Below, piece by piece: positions 8,152 through 17,269 of a DNA stretch of 64,000 nucleotides; position 1 is the stretch's first letter, and each line of letters opens with the position of its first letter. Source of the DNA: Corynebacterium tuberculostearicum (GTDB lineage: Bacteria; Actinomycetota; Actinomycetes; Mycobacteriales; Mycobacteriaceae); the NCBI RefSeq assembly GCF_016894265.1, contig NZ_CP069791.1, positions 2,170,001 through 2,234,000 on the forward strand. The letters are read 5' to 3'. Below the pieces are notes generated by a model. It saw only the letters and a program-made list of their open reading frames with translations, searched no databases and was not told the origin of the DNA. The translations under genes were made by a program, and so were the position numbers.

Positions 8152-8760
8152 TTACTGGACGCTAGACTGCTGCAGCTGGTCAATGAGGTGGTGCACCAGA
8201 GGCGCCAAGGTAGCCATGCCATCGCGGACGGCAGCGCGCGACGAGGCAAGGTTGACCACGACGGTAGAGCCCGAAACGCCCGATAGGCCGCGGGACGTGC
8301 AGGCATCCACCGCGCCACAAGCTTGGCCAGAAGAACGCAGCGCCTGGGCCACACCCGGAACCATCTTATCGATCACGGAGCGGGTAGCCTCCGGAGTCTT
8401 ATCGCGCGGGCCCACGCCGGTGCCGCCGACGGTGAGGACCAAATCCACGCCACCGACCACAGCGGTCTCAATGGCCTGGCGGATCTTGGATTTCTTGGAA
8501 CGCACCACGATGGCGCCATCAACGCGGAAATTAGCCTCCGCGAGCAGCTCGCTTACCAGCTGCGAAGTGCTATCGGATTGCTCACCGGGATGATCGGTGA
8601 CAATAACGATGAGCCCGCGGCGCGGGGCAGCAAGGCTATCCTCCTGCTCGCTTGCTAACAAGAAGGCATCATCGGGTTCGGCTAGATCCATCAAGGAATC
8701 GCGCTTATTCGCGCCGTCGGGCTGCGCGGAGTCGGTCACATCGTGCTGCGAATCTGGCAT
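8152..8760 (-). CDS. mog: Molybdopterin adenylyltransferase-like protein (MoaB/Mog family)
   Basis: A 202-residue protein. The first roughly 45 residues are an acidic, poorly conserved extension. The MoaB/Mog fold then follows: 'RGLIVIVTDHPGEQSDSTSQLVSELL', the signature 'DLVLTVGGTGVGPRDKTPEAT', and 'GLSGVSGSTVVVNLASSRAAV'. Classical members adenylate molybdopterin before metal insertion. In mycobacteria the equivalent gene (moaB2) also sits directly downstream of mprB-pepD. It lies 85 bp downstream of htrA. No molybdoenzyme is visible nearby, so its true substrate in this organism is open. Confidence 0.85.
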   Translation of the reverse strand: MPDSQHDVTDSAQPDGANKRDSLMDLAEPDDAFLLASEQEDSLAAPRRGLIVIVTDHPGEQSDSTSQLVSELLAEANFRVDGAIVVRSKKSKIRQAIETAVVGGVDLVLTVGGTGVGPRDKTPEATRSVIDKMVPGVAQALRSSGQACGAVDACTSRGLSGVSGSTVVVNLASSRAAVRDGMATLAPLVHHLIDQLQQSSVQ

Positions 8761-8845
8761 TTTTCTCCTTAAGTTAAGGCAATACGGCCTTGTGGCGGGG
8801 TGAGGTACGGCGCATTCAGCACCTAATGAGGTCTTGCACAGTAAT

Positions 8846-10312
8846 TTACTCGCCTGAGAGGGTTACCTCTACCTGACGGGTTTCTTCCGAGTCTTCGCGG
8901 GTAACCTCCAAGGTCACCGTCGCACCAAAGTCTTGCGATCGCGCCGCCGCAATAAGCGCATCGGCGTTTTCAATCAGGCGATCGTTGACGCGGGTGACAA
9001 TGTCGCCATCCTTTAAGCCCGCCTTATCTGCCGGGCCGCCCGACTCTACCTCGGCGATGCGGGCACCATTGCCGTCGTCGCGCGCTAGCACCTTCACGCC
9101 AAGGGTCGGGTGAGAAACTTTGCCGTCATTGATGAGCTCATCTGCCATTCGCTTGGCAAAGTTGGATGGAATGGCAAAGCCCAAGCCAATGGAGCCGCCC
9201 TCGCCGGAGGAACTATTAGACAGCGAAGCAATCATGGAGTTCATGCCCACGATATTGCCGTCTCGATCCACCAACGGACCGCCCGAGTTGCCAGGGTTTA
9301 CTGCGGCATCGGTCTGAATGGCGTCAATCAATGAAGATTCGCCGCCTTCCTGGGAAGCGCGAACGGGACGGTTCTTTGCCGATACGATACCGGAGGTCAC
9401 GGTCGCGTTTAGCCCCAAAGGAGAGCCCACGGCCACTACCTCTTGGCCCACAGCAACGGAATCGGAGTCACCGAATTGCAAGAAGGGCAGGTCTTTGACG
9501 TCCTTGATTTTCACGATGGCCACGTCCGTATTCGCATCCGAGGCCACCACCTCAGCATCATGCTTACTGCCGTCATTCATGGTCACCTGCATCATGCCAC
9601 CGTGCTCAGCACCGGCAACCACGTGGTGGTTGGTCAAAACATAGCCGTCTGGGGAGATGACAGAACCAGAGCCTTCAGCGCCACCAGTACGAGTCATCGT
9701 CTGGATAGAAACCACCGAGGGCAAAACCTTGGAGGCAACTTCTTCAACGGAACCCTGCTCCGGTTCCTTACCGGTGCTATTGTTCGCCGGCTCAGCCTTA
9801 AGGGCTTCATTGACCACGGAGGTATCGTTATTGCCTCCCCCGGAACTCATGCCGACCACAGCGCCGGCGATCGAGCCTGCGGCGATGGCAGCGACGGCCG
9901 CCAGAGCGGTGGTGGCGCCCAAGCCAATTTTCTTCTTTTGCTCCGGCTGCGGAGGCAGCGGGGTGACCATCGGGCCTTCCTGTCCCTGACCGCTAAAGTT
10001 TTGGGCCTGTGGGGCATTCGGATAGGGCCCCAGCGAACCTAGCGTTCGCTGGTCATTGCCTTCAGCACCGCCGCGCGGTTGATTCCAGCCTTGCGAATAG
10101 GAGCCGGTCTCTTGTGCCTGCGCGCCAGCGTCGCTGTGAAGACCAAATCCGTCACTGTAGGGGCCAGCGTTGCCAGCCACGGCATCTTGCTGGTTGGTTT
10201 CTCCAAAGTTCGGACCACCCTGAACCGGATCGGCCCTACCCGGGCCTTCCTGGGACGCTCCCTCCGGGGAGTTCCCATCAAAGCCTCGGTAATCGTCATT
10301 CCTCATGTTCAT
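8846..10312 (-). CDS. htrA: HtrA/PepD-like membrane serine protease with PDZ domain
   Basis: An envelope quality-control protease of about 488 residues. A long Gly/Gln/Pro-rich cytoplasmic region (about 1-125) precedes one membrane helix ('TTALAAVAAIAAGSIAGAVVGM'). The trypsin-like domain holds the catalytic triad: His in 'LTNHHVVAG', Asp in 'DANTDVAIVKI', Ser in 'NPGNSGGPLVD'. A C-terminal PDZ domain follows ('PTLGVKVLARDDG...GGPADKAGLKDGDIVTRVNDR'). Start choice is uncertain among ATG 10312, ATG 10306 and a GTG at 10330. It sits downstream of mprAB, as pepD does in M. tuberculosis, where it modulates the SigE stress response. Confidence 0.92.
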   Translation of the reverse strand: MNMRNDDYRGFDGNSPEGASQEGPGRADPVQGGPNFGETNQQDAVAGNAGPYSDGFGLHSDAGAQAQETGSYSQGWNQPRGGAEGNDQRTLGSLGPYPNAPQAQNFSGQGQEGPMVTPLPPQPEQKKKIGLGATTALAAVAAIAAGSIAGAVVGMSSGGGNNDTSVVNEALKAEPANNSTGKEPEQGSVEEVASKVLPSVVSIQTMTRTGGAEGSGSVISPDGYVLTNHHVVAGAEHGGMMQVTMNDGSKHDAEVVASDANTDVAIVKIKDVKDLPFLQFGDSDSVAVGQEVVAVGSPLGLNATVTSGIVSAKNRPVRASQEGGESSLIDAIQTDAAVNPGNSGGPLVDRDGNIVGMNSMIASLSNSSSGEGGSIGLGFAIPSNFAKRMADELINDGKVSHPTLGVKVLARDDGNGARIAEVESGGPADKAGLKDGDIVTRVNDRLIENADALIAAARSQDFGATVTLEVTREDSEETRQVEVTLSGE

Positions 10313-10421
10313 GAGAAAACTATGCCTCACTTCGCTTGGTCAAGACTGATACTGATCTGCCAACCTACTAGGAATTCCTGAAAGGTTGCTGTATTACCTC
10401 ACCAGTATAAACGCTTGTACG

Positions 10422-11981
10422 CTAGCTCTGATTAAACCAGCGCTGCGCAAAGATTTCACCGCGGTCGATCGAGTCTTCCTTACCACCCGGCAGCCCCTCT
10501 TGCGGCTCTGCCAAACCGTCCACGAAAATCTCCCCCGTCACAGGCTTGCCCGGCAAGATGATTTCCATGCGGGTACCACCATCATTAGACTCGCGGATCT
10601 TGATGGTGCCATCGTGACGTTCAATCACCGATTTCACAATGGCCAAGCCCAAGCCCGAGCCCGGCATGGAGCGCGCTTCTGCCGAACGATAGAAGCGCTC
10701 AAAGACCTTCTCCCTTTCCTCCGGTGCAATGCCAGGCCCGGAGTCATCAAAGCGCAGGCGCACCTCGTGGGTGGATAGCTGCTCCATAGACACGCGCACC
10801 GTGCCAGTAGCCGGCGACCACTTAGCCGCATTATCCATAAGATTAAGCGTGGCACGGCCCAATGCGAAGGGGTCGCCGTCCAGCTCCCACGGGATAAAGC
10901 GCACCAAGAACTCCACATCGGGACGGCGGCGGCGCGCACGCTCCAGCGAAGCCATCATGACTTCACACAGGTCCACCGGCTCCGGTTCGCGCTCATTGCC
11001 GTCCTCACGCGCCAAATCAACGAGGTCTCCAATCAAGGTGGAGAGCTCATTCATCTGGGACATGACGTCATCTTCGAGGTCCCTGCGGTCTTCATCGCTC
11101 ATACCAAAGCCACCACCGGCCCGATTGAGCATCATCAAAAGCTCAATATTGGTACGCATAGAGGTCAGCGGGGTTTTCAGCTCGTGCCCGGCATCGGCTA
11201 CGAACTGAGACTGCTGCGAACGGGATTCCTGCAGCGCCTCCAGCATCTGGTTAAAGGAGGTGGTCAACTGCGCCATCTCGTCGTTATTAGAGACCTCAAT
11301 AGGGCGCAGGTCGTTGGTCTGCGTCACGTAATCCACCGCTCGCTTCAGCCGGGCGATGGGTTGCATACCGGTTTTGGACACGATGAGGCCTGCAAAAATG
11401 GCGAGCACGATGCCAAGGGCAACGATAATCAGTAGCACCGTGCCCAAGATGGCGATGAGCTCTTGCGTAGGAGCGAGAGACTGAGCGACGACCACGGTAG
11501 AACCAAGATCATGACGCTTGGCCAGCACTCGCTCGCCGCCCACGGTACGCACGGAAGTTTCCGTGTAATCCTCCGTCCGATGGAAGTCCCCGCCCACAGG
11601 AATGGTGTCGCCGTAGGAAAAGCTCATGGAGGGCGGTGATAGGGCTACGCGGGTGCCAGGGTTATAGGACTTAAAGTCCTCGATCTCCTGGTCCACGTTA
11701 TCCATGAACCGTGGATCCTGGCTTTGCCGCAACAAGACATCGGCCTTGGCCTCCAGGCGGTCGTCGACGGAGGCAGTAAGGGACAGAGAAACTACCCAAT
11801 ACGTTGCCAACGTCATCAAGGCAACGGCTACGGCCACCACAAGGCCCGTAACAGTAGCAAGGCGCCACCGCAGTGGCGCCCGTGAAGCCCAACTCCCCTG
11901 AGGCTCAGAGAACTCGGTAAGAGGGGTGGACTGTACTTTCCCGGAAGCCACCGCAGGGGAAGCGGGCTTCCTTAAAATCAC
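10422..11981 (-). CDS. mprB: Sensor histidine kinase MprB (CgtS2)
   Basis: A 519-residue membrane kinase. There are two membrane helices (about residues 40-65 and 178-200) around an extracellular sensor loop. A HAMP segment follows ('[20 protein letters not shown]'), then the H-box '[19 protein letters not shown]' with the phospho-accepting His. The ATPase shows N ('[10 protein letters not shown]'), G1 ('[12 protein letters not shown]') and G2 ('[18 protein letters not shown]') boxes. It starts at GTG 11981, overlapping the mprA stop by four bases (GTGA), so translation is coupled. Together with MprA and HtrA it probably senses envelope stress. Confidence 0.92.
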   Translation of the reverse strand: MILRKPASPAVASGKVQSTPLTEFSEPQGSWASRAPLRWRLATVTGLVVAVAVALMTLATYWVVSLSLTASVDDRLEAKADVLLRQSQDPRFMDNVDQEIEDFKSYNPGTRVALSPPSMSFSYGDTIPVGGDFHRTEDYTETSVRTVGGERVLAKRHDLGSTVVVAQSLAPTQELIAILGTVLLIIVALGIVLAIFAGLIVSKTGMQPIARLKRAVDYVTQTNDLRPIEVSNNDEMAQLTTSFNQMLEALQESRSQQSQFVADAGHELKTPLTSMRTNIELLMMLNRAGGGFGMSDEDRRDLEDDVMSQMNELSTLIGDLVDLAREDGNEREPEPVDLCEVMMASLERARRRRPDVEFLVRFIPWELDGDPFALGRATLNLMDNAAKWSPATGTVRVSMEQLSTHEVRLRFDDSGPGIAPEEREKVFERFYRSAEARSMPGSGLGLAIVKSVIERHDGTIKIRESNDGGTRMEIILPGKPVTGEIFVDGLAEPQEGLPGGKEDSIDRGEIFAQRWFNQS

Positions 11982-12676
11982 GGATTAGACTCCCTCAAGA
12001 CATACCCCACGCCACGGACGGTGTGGATGAGGCGAGCATCGCCCTCGCCCTCCGTCTTCTTACGCAGGTAGCCGATATAGACCTCGAGAGCATTGCCGGA
12101 GGTAGGGAAATCGTAGCCCCAGACTTCTTCCAGGATCTTGCTGCGAGAGAGAACCTTGCGGGGATTTTCCATCAGCAGTTGCAGCAGCGCGAACTCGGTA
12201 CGCGTCAAGGAAATGGCCCGGCCACCGCGGCTGACTTCGCGGGTATCGGCATCAAGTTCAAGGTCCTCGAAGCTCAGCTTGCTTTCCACTGGGGCTTCAG
12301 CTGCGATGGAATCTGCGGAGGCGCGGCGCACCAAGGAGCGCACGCGGGCCAAGAGCTCCTCCAATGCGAACGGCTTCGGCAGGTAGTCATCTGCGCCGGC
12401 ATCAAGGCCAGCCACTCGGTCCGAAACACCATCGCGCGCAGTCAGAACGAGGATCGGACGGTCCCAGCCCTCACTGCGCAGGGTGCGGCACACCTCAAGG
12501 CCATCCATGTTGGGCATCATGACGTCCAAAATAAGCAATTCGGGATTCTCAGCGCGCACCGTCTCCACGGCCTCCAAGCCGTCGTTAGCGGTCAGCACTT
12601 CGTAGCCGTTAAAGCGTAAGGAACGGCGTAGCGATTCGCGGACGGCTTGTTCATCATCCACCACAAGGATTTTCAT
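11978..12676 (-). CDS. mprA: OmpR-family response regulator MprA (CgtR2)
   Basis: A 232-residue two-domain regulator. The receiver domain has the acidic pocket 'VVDDE', the phosphorylated Asp in '[13 protein letters not shown]', and the conserved Thr/Lys in 'VLTARD' and '[11 protein letters not shown]'. The C-terminal winged helix carries '[33 protein letters not shown]' and '[24 protein letters not shown]'. It is the first gene of the mprA-mprB-htrA-mog operon. The promoter should lie in the AT-rich 150 bp before it, which it shares back to back with no other gene. Confidence 0.93.
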   Translation of the reverse strand: MKILVVDDEQAVRESLRRSLRFNGYEVLTANDGLEAVETVRAENPELLILDVMMPNMDGLEVCRTLRSEGWDRPILVLTARDGVSDRVAGLDAGADDYLPKPFALEELLARVRSLVRRASADSIAAEAPVESKLSFEDLELDADTREVSRGGRAISLTRTEFALLQLLMENPRKVLSRSKILEEVWGYDFPTSGNALEVYIGYLRKKTEGEGDARLIHTVRGVGYVLRESNP

Positions 12677-12787
12677 AGTCCTAATTATTACTTATGGCAG
12701 TCAACTTCATGAAGTTAAGGGAAATATTTACCCCCACAGTCCCCCAAATACGGTTAAAACATGCTTATAGGACGCTTCTAAAGCTAA

Positions 12788-12830
12788 AAATCCCCGCCCA
12801 GCCCTCTAATCGAGAGCGGACGGGGAGATT
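12788..12830 (-). terminator. Terminator after rpmF
   Basis: On the minus strand, CCCCGTCCGCTCT pairs with AGAGGGCTGGGCGGGG and is followed by ATTTTT. It ends the rpmE2-rpmF transcript. Confidence 0.8.
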
Positions 12831-12841
12831 AAAGAGCGAGC

Positions 12842-13015
12842 TTAGAACTGCTCTACGTCAACCAGACCCAGCTTGGCAGCCTTAACCAGGCGGCGCGGGA
12901 TGCGGACGGTCTGGCCGTCGATGGTGACTTCCTGGAGGGCTACGTTGTCAGCCTTCCACTGGGAACGGCGTGCGTGGGTATTCGCACGGGACTTCTTAAA
13001 CTTAGGAGTTGCCAT
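12842..13015 (-). CDS. rpmF: 50S ribosomal protein L32
   Basis: A 57-residue basic protein, beginning '[20 protein letters not shown]' and ending 'GLVDVEQF'. The N-terminal pattern and length fit L32. It has no cysteine at all, whereas zinc-binding L32 proteins carry a four-Cys ribbon, so this is a zinc-free version. The start is supported by a GGAGGAGAGT ribosome site just upstream. It follows rpmE2 by 15 bp on the same strand. Confidence 0.93.
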   Translation of the reverse strand: MATPKFKKSRANTHARRSQWKADNVALQEVTIDGQTVRIPRRLVKAAKLGLVDVEQF

Positions 13016-13030
13016 TTTCTACTCTCCTCC

Positions 13031-13300
13031 TTACGCGTTCTTCTTCTTGCGGCGTGCCATGCCACCGAAGCGCTGGTTGAAGCGCTCGACGCGGCCGGCG
13101 GTATCCATAACGCGCTGTGCACCAGTCCAGAACGGGTGGGACTCAGCGGTAACGTCAACGACGATCAGTGGGTACTCGTTGCCGTCTTCCCACTCAACGG
13201 TGCGGTCGGAGGAAGCGGTGGACTTGGTCAAAAAGGAGTGACCGGTACCAGCATCACGGAAGACTACCGGGTGGTAATCCGGGTGAATATCTTTCTTCAT
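13031..13300 (-). CDS. rpmE2: 50S ribosomal protein L31 type B
   Basis: An 89-residue L31 of the longer B type: '[20 protein letters not shown]', '[26 protein letters not shown]' and a basic tail. It lacks the CXXC zinc motif of type A L31. In many bacteria type B genes are induced by zinc shortage through Zur. I looked for a Zur-like palindrome upstream and saw none that is convincing. It heads the rpmE2-rpmF transcript, divergent from rpmB. Confidence 0.95.
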   Translation of the reverse strand: MKKDIHPDYHPVVFRDAGTGHSFLTKSTASSDRTVEWEDGNEYPLIVVDVTAESHPFWTGAQRVMDTAGRVERFNQRFGGMARRKKKNA

Positions 13301-13773
13301 ATATATTCCCTCAGGGTTGGACTACGGGTCGGTTCCACGCCCCTAGCGTGGATCGTGCCCGAGTTGGGACGTACAAATTTCACTCTGTTAACCGCGCGCC
13401 GCGTGGCACGGGTCAACAACCTGAATTATTCTACAGTCAACTGACCCATATACGAAATCCCCGACCAACAGCGACCACTCATTTCACTCACGTTTCTTGC
13501 GCCACGCTAAGCGTCGCCCCACAGGCAAACACCACCCCAGCACGGCAAATGGCCCACTTGCCGCAGCAAGGCAGCGATTAGGTAATTCGCGTCCGAGGCT
13601 GTAAGATTTTCCCTTGCTGTTGTCAAAATATACGTTTTACGCCCCGTCTACTGGTGTTTGACGATGGCGCCGCACCCGCTCACACCTCACTTTTGAGCAC
13701 TGCCACCCTCACACGGCAGTCGGCGCTTCATTGTCTATAGCCATGATGTGGGCGGCTAGGAGAAAGAAGACCC
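13301..13773. other. Divergent regulatory region between rpmE2 and rpmB
   Basis: 473 bp without a convincing gene. Near the rpmE2 side there is a small hairpin CCACGC-CCCTA-GCGTGG at 13335-13351 that would lie in the rpmE2 leader. The rpmB side is AT-richer around 13620-13640 and contains a TCTATAG box near 13733. Short open frames here have no coding features. No perfect Zur-type palindrome was found. Confidence 0.5.
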
Positions 13774-14010
13774 ATGTCGGCTATTTGCCAGGTAACGGGC
13801 CGCAAGCCGGAATTCGGCAAGCAGGTCTCGCACTCGCACCGCCGCACTTCGCGCCGTTGGAACCCCAACGTGCAGCGTCGTCGCTACTACCTGCCCTCTG
13901 AGGGCCGTACCATCACCCTGAATGTTTCCACCAAGGGCATGAAGATCATCGACCGCGATGGCATCGAGTCCGTTGTGGCTAAGATTCGCGCACGTGGGGA
14001 GAAGATTTAA
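13774..14010 (+). CDS. rpmB: 50S ribosomal protein L28
   Basis: A 78-residue L28: '[34 protein letters not shown]' and '[22 protein letters not shown]'. Only one cysteine (residue 5) remains of the usual zinc CXXC pairs, so it is a zinc-independent form. A GAAAGAAG ribosome site precedes the ATG. It is the first of four tightly packed genes rpmB-rpmG-rpsN-rpsR. Confidence 0.95.
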   Translation: MSAICQVTGRKPEFGKQVSHSHRRTSRRWNPNVQRRRYYLPSEGRTITLNVSTKGMKIIDRDGIESVVAKIRARGEKI

Positions 14011-14012
14011 GT

Positions 14013-14177
14013 ATGGCACGTAACGATATCCGCCCAATCATCAAGCTTAAGTCCACTGCGGGCACCGGTTACACCTACGTGACCCGTAAGAACAAGCGCA
14101 ACAACCCGGATCGCATCACCTTGAAGAAGTTCGATCCGATTGCCCGCAAGCACGTCGAATTCCGCGAGGAGCGATAA
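14013..14177 (+). CDS. rpmG: 50S ribosomal protein L33
   Basis: A 54-residue L33 that begins two bases after the rpmB stop: '[35 protein letters not shown]' ending 'KHVEFREER'. It has no cysteines, so it is the C-minus paralogue type. Its very close spacing indicates coupled translation with rpmB. Confidence 0.95.
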   Translation: MARNDIRPIIKLKSTAGTGYTYVTRKNKRNNPDRITLKKFDPIARKHVEFREER

Positions 14178-14180
14178 TCA

Positions 14181-14486
14181 ATGGCTAAGAAGTCCAAGAT
14201 CGCTAAGAACGAGCAGCGCAAGGAAATCGTCGCCCGCTACGCGGAGCGTCGCGCTGAGCTCAAGAAGATCATCAAGAACCCGAACACCCCGGATGAGGAG
14301 CGTCTAGAGGCTCAGTTCGAGCTGAACCGCCAGCCTCGTGACGCTTCCCCAGCCCGCGTACGTAACCGTGACGCTGCCGATGGCCGCCCACGCGGTTACC
14401 TCCGCAAGTTCGGCCTGTCCCGTGTCCGTATGCGCGGCATGGCTCACCGTGGTGAGCTGCCGGGCGTTCGTAAGTCCAGCTGGTAA
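14181..14486 (+). CDS. rpsN: 30S ribosomal protein S14 (zinc-independent, long form)
   Basis: A 101-residue S14 of the long, cysteine-free type: '[29 protein letters not shown]', then '[41 protein letters not shown]'. The short zinc form of S14 is about 61 residues with four Cys; none is present here. It begins three bases after rpmG. Confidence 0.95.
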   Translation: MAKKSKIAKNEQRKEIVARYAERRAELKKIIKNPNTPDEERLEAQFELNRQPRDASPARVRNRDAADGRPRGYLRKFGLSRVRMRGMAHRGELPGVRKSSW

Positions 14487-14501
14487 AGGGGTAATTGCAC
14501 A

Positions 14502-14756
14502 ATGGCTAATAAGCGCAATAACCAAAAGAAGTTCCGTATGGAGCAGAGCCGTCGCCCAAAGAAGAACCCTTTGAAGGCTGAGGGCATCGAGAAGGTGGAC
14601 TACAAGGACACCAAGACTCTGCGTCTGTTCATCTCGGATCGTCACAAGATCCGTTCCCGTCGCGTCACCGGTCTGACCCCGCAGCAGCAGCGTCAGGTTG
14701 CTACCGCAGTCAAGAACGCACGCGAAATGGCTCTCCTGCCGTTCACCACCCGCTAA
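14502..14756 (+). CDS. rpsR: 30S ribosomal protein S18
   Basis: An 84-residue S18: '[46 protein letters not shown]' and '[20 protein letters not shown]', matching the usual S18 core. It contains no cysteine. It is the last gene of the four-gene ribosomal transcript and is followed by a strong terminator. Confidence 0.95.
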   Translation: MANKRNNQKKFRMEQSRRPKKNPLKAEGIEKVDYKDTKTLRLFISDRHKIRSRRVTGLTPQQQRQVATAVKNAREMALLPFTTR

Positions 14757-14823
14757 ACAGTAGCTGGGTATCAACAGCGCACTTTTGCCGCTGGCAAGTG
14801 TGACACGGTAAAAGAACCATAAG

Positions 14824-14868
14824 CTTTCGCCGCCTCCCTCCTCGAGGGCAGGCGGCGAAAGTCGTTTT
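14824..14868 (+). terminator. Terminator after rpsR
   Basis: CTTTCGCCGCC and CCCTC pair with GAGGG and GGCGGCGAAAG, followed by TCGTTTT. It closes the rpmB-rpsR transcript. Confidence 0.85.
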
Positions 14869-14997
14869 AGCCCTCCCATCCCTTCCACTCGACCCACATG
14901 CCCGGATCACAGAACCGAAGTGTTAGATTGAAAGCATTCGTGCACCCCGCAGCCGGCGGGGAGGCATCGGCCCCGCACTAGTGAAAGGCAGTGAGCA

Positions 14998-15777
14998 ATG
15001 GCCCTGCACCAATCCCTACTCGATCTTTCCGAGCTCGCCCCGCACTGCCAGTCCCGCGCTACGGCCCGCGGACTGCTCGAAGAGGCCCAAGATATTTTGC
15101 GCAATGCGGTCGCCCACCAGGACAATGAGATTGAATTGGCCCACTGGTATTCCCGGCTGATTACGGATATTGTTCGCTCTCCTGGGGTCAACTCCCCGGT
15201 CCGCCTTACCGGCGCTGCCTCCCGCGGCGACCAGCTGCCGTCCATGCCTGTGGAGTGGATGGGCCAGGATGACGACCTCCAAGAGGTCTTCGCCGATGTC
15301 GGTCTCCAAGCTCACGGAGCCGCCGATTCCATCGCCGCGCGCGTCGACGCCGGCCTGCCCCTTGGAAACGGCGGGGAACAAGCGCTACTGGAAGAAGCCT
15401 TGGGCCAGCGCCCTCCTGCCCTCAAGATGGTCGATGGCCTGCCGGACCGCGATGCCGCGGTGGATATCAAGGCCACACTGCTCTCCCCCATTGCAGCTAT
15501 CGCGCGCTGGGCGGCACCGGGGCCGCGCCCGACGGTGGATCGGCTGGCGATTGGCGTGGAACGCGATCTCCTCAGCGCCGCAGACGCAGAGTCGTTGGAC
15601 CTAGCGTGGCGCACCGGTTATGCGTTAGAGTTGCGCCGTTGGTACGAGGGCGTTAGCGATCGCCCGGCCACGCTGCGCGATCTTCCGCCGCTGGACCGCA
15701 CCGCTTATGGTTCTGCGTGCCGCATTGTCTCGGCGGCGTTTGAGTCTATTTCCCGGCGGGCAGAAGAATATAAATAG
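14998..15777 (+). CDS. DUF294-like putative nucleotidyltransferase substrate-binding protein
   Basis: A 259-residue soluble protein. The C-terminal half ('AAVDIKATLLSPIAAIARWAA', 'LLSAADAESLDLAWRTGYALELRRWYEG', 'LPPLDRTAYGSACRIVSAAFESI') fits the substrate-binding domain found after GlnD-like nucleotidyltransferase domains (DUF294 C-terminal). The N-terminal half looks like a degraded nucleotidyltransferase: 'RLTGAASRGDQLPSMPVEWMG' occupies the place of the usual GSxGRxE...DxD motif but lacks the metal-binding Asp pair. It lies 102 bp before amtR on the same strand. The match is from motif reading only; function unknown. Confidence 0.55.
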   Translation: MALHQSLLDLSELAPHCQSRATARGLLEEAQDILRNAVAHQDNEIELAHWYSRLITDIVRSPGVNSPVRLTGAASRGDQLPSMPVEWMGQDDDLQEVFADVGLQAHGAADSIAARVDAGLPLGNGGEQALLEEALGQRPPALKMVDGLPDRDAAVDIKATLLSPIAAIARWAAPGPRPTVDRLAIGVERDLLSAADAESLDLAWRTGYALELRRWYEGVSDRPATLRDLPPLDRTAYGSACRIVSAAFESISRRAEEYK

Positions 15778-15879
15778 TCTCTACGGTGCGGATTCGGAAG
15801 CAGTACCTAGTCGGGCATAAGATTGTACAGTTGGTTATTAAAAGTGAATTCTCTTTTGTGAAAGGAGTCGTCCCACCGC

Positions 15880-16596
15880 ATGGCAGGCAATGTCGGTAGG
15901 CCGCGCAAACACAGTCCGCGGCGCAGGGGCAATAGCGCCCGTGAGGAGATTTTGGACGCCTCCTCCGAGCTTTTCACTACTCAGGGTTTTGCTACCACGT
16001 CCACGCACCAGATTGCAGACGCGGTAGGCATCCGTCAGGCGTCGCTGTACTATCACTTTCCGTCCAAGACGGAAATCTTCCTGACGCTGCTCAATTCCAC
16101 CATCGAGCCTTCCTTGGAGTTGGCCGATGAGTTGGCGGGCACCGACGCGGCCCCGGCACAGCGCCTGTGGTCTTTGGTCGCCGCAGAGTCGCGTCTGCTG
16201 CTCACCAGTGGCTGGAACGTGGGTCGCTTGTATCAGCTGCCGGTGGCTAATTCTTCAGAGTTCTCCGAGTACCACGAGTCGCGCGACCGCCTGCAGAATC
16301 ATTTCCGCTCCACCGCCGCAGCCATTGTGGGCGAGGATGACCCCCGCGTGGAGCTGCCCTTCCACATCGCGCTGTCTGTTATTGAAATGCGCCCCAATAA
16401 CGGCACCCCGCCGTTCGACGCTTCCCAGTCGGTTCCGGAGACTGCTGCCATGCTTGCCGACGCCGCCTTGGCCGTCCTCGGCGCCTCCGTCCCCGACAAT
16501 GCCGAGGAAACTACTTTGGAGTTGCTGAAGAATCGCAACGACTCCATCTCTGCGGCCGCCGCCGCAGCGGCCGACCGCAAGAAGAAGTCGCGCTAG
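15880..16596 (+). CDS. amtR: TetR-family master regulator of nitrogen control, AmtR
   Basis: A 238-residue TetR protein closely resembling C. glutamicum AmtR. The N-terminus is 'MAGNVGRPRKHSPRRRG'; the DNA-binding helix-turn-helix is 'ATTSTHQIADAVGIRQASLYYHFPSKTEIFLTLL'; the ligand domain has 'WNVGRLYQLPV' and 'LPFHIALSVIEMR'. AmtR represses ammonium uptake and assimilation genes and is released by adenylylated GlnK rather than by a small ligand. An AAAGGAG ribosome site precedes the ATG by 13 bases, which is rather long. The basic C-terminal tail extends past the C. glutamicum protein. No AmtR box was found in the adjacent intergenic region. Confidence 0.93.
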   Translation: MAGNVGRPRKHSPRRRGNSAREEILDASSELFTTQGFATTSTHQIADAVGIRQASLYYHFPSKTEIFLTLLNSTIEPSLELADELAGTDAAPAQRLWSLVAAESRLLLTSGWNVGRLYQLPVANSSEFSEYHESRDRLQNHFRSTAAAIVGEDDPRVELPFHIALSVIEMRPNNGTPPFDASQSVPETAAMLADAALAVLGASVPDNAEETTLELLKNRNDSISAAAAAAADRKKKSR

Positions 16597-16612
16597 CCCC
16601 TCGTTTTCCGCG

Positions 16613-17245
16613 TTAGCGCTGCCACGACTCCGTGAATTCGCCCGTGGCGGCCAATCCGCCGCCCTCGCGCACGCTTACGCCACTCGGCGTCACCACAATG
16701 ATCGACGGATCCGCATTGACGTAGTAGTTATTGCCGTCTTGGGTAACGTCACCCGATTCAAACTGGCCATCAAACATCGACGAGCGATAGAACTTGTAGC
16801 CACCTCCGGTCTCGCAAATGATAACCCTGCCGTCGGGACCAGAACCGGCAAACAGGGCGCGTTCAAACCGGTTGCAACTTGCGTAGCCACCATCGAGCCA
16901 TCCGTGCCCATTGAAATCAGAAATATAGTTTCCTTCACCAGACTTCTGACCCCCACCGGTGGAAGACGGGGCCTCCTGCTTTTCCGTCTGCGTGACCGTG
17001 ACTACCGGCGGTTCCTCCGGGGCTTCCTCTTCCTTGGTTACGGTCTCTTGCGCGGGCGTGGATTCCTCGGCGTTCTCCTCTTCTTTGTCGGAGTTATTGA
17101 CCGTGGTCATTCCGCTGCCCTTACCTTTGAAGCTCGGGGCGGATTCGTCCGAGGAGTCGCTGCAACCGCTCAGCGCGAGGCTGGCGGCCACGAGCGGGAA
17201 GAAGCCTGCGGCGATAAGCGGGCGGAGGCTTAAGCGAGAAGTCAT
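16613..17245 (-). CDS. Predicted lipoprotein, acidic linker and Gly-rich C-terminal domain
   Basis: A 210-residue exported protein. The signal ends in the lipobox LSGC (about residues 25-28). A Ser/Glu/Val-rich linker (about 30-105) follows. The C-terminal domain contains 'FNGHGWLDGGYASCNRFERALFAGSGPDGRVIICETGGGYKFYRS', a pattern seen in actinobacterial secreted proteins of unknown function with two Cys that could pair. A GAAAGGAAAAC ribosome site supports the ATG. It lies 24 bp downstream of the next lipoprotein gene, so the two are probably one transcript. I do not recognise a function. Confidence 0.65.
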   Translation of the reverse strand: MTSRLSLRPLIAAGFFPLVAASLALSGCSDSSDESAPSFKGKGSGMTTVNNSDKEEENAEESTPAQETVTKEEEAPEEPPVVTVTQTEKQEAPSSTGGGQKSGEGNYISDFNGHGWLDGGYASCNRFERALFAGSGPDGRVIICETGGGYKFYRSSMFDGQFESGDVTQDGNNYYVNADPSIIVVTPSGVSVREGGGLAATGEFTESWQR

Positions 17246-17269
17246 GAGTTTTCCTTTCTACTGACAGGC

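Noticed and set aside
13600..13640. Possible Zur box before rpmB
   Set aside because: Only a loose AT-rich stretch; the inverted-repeat symmetry of Zur sites is missing.
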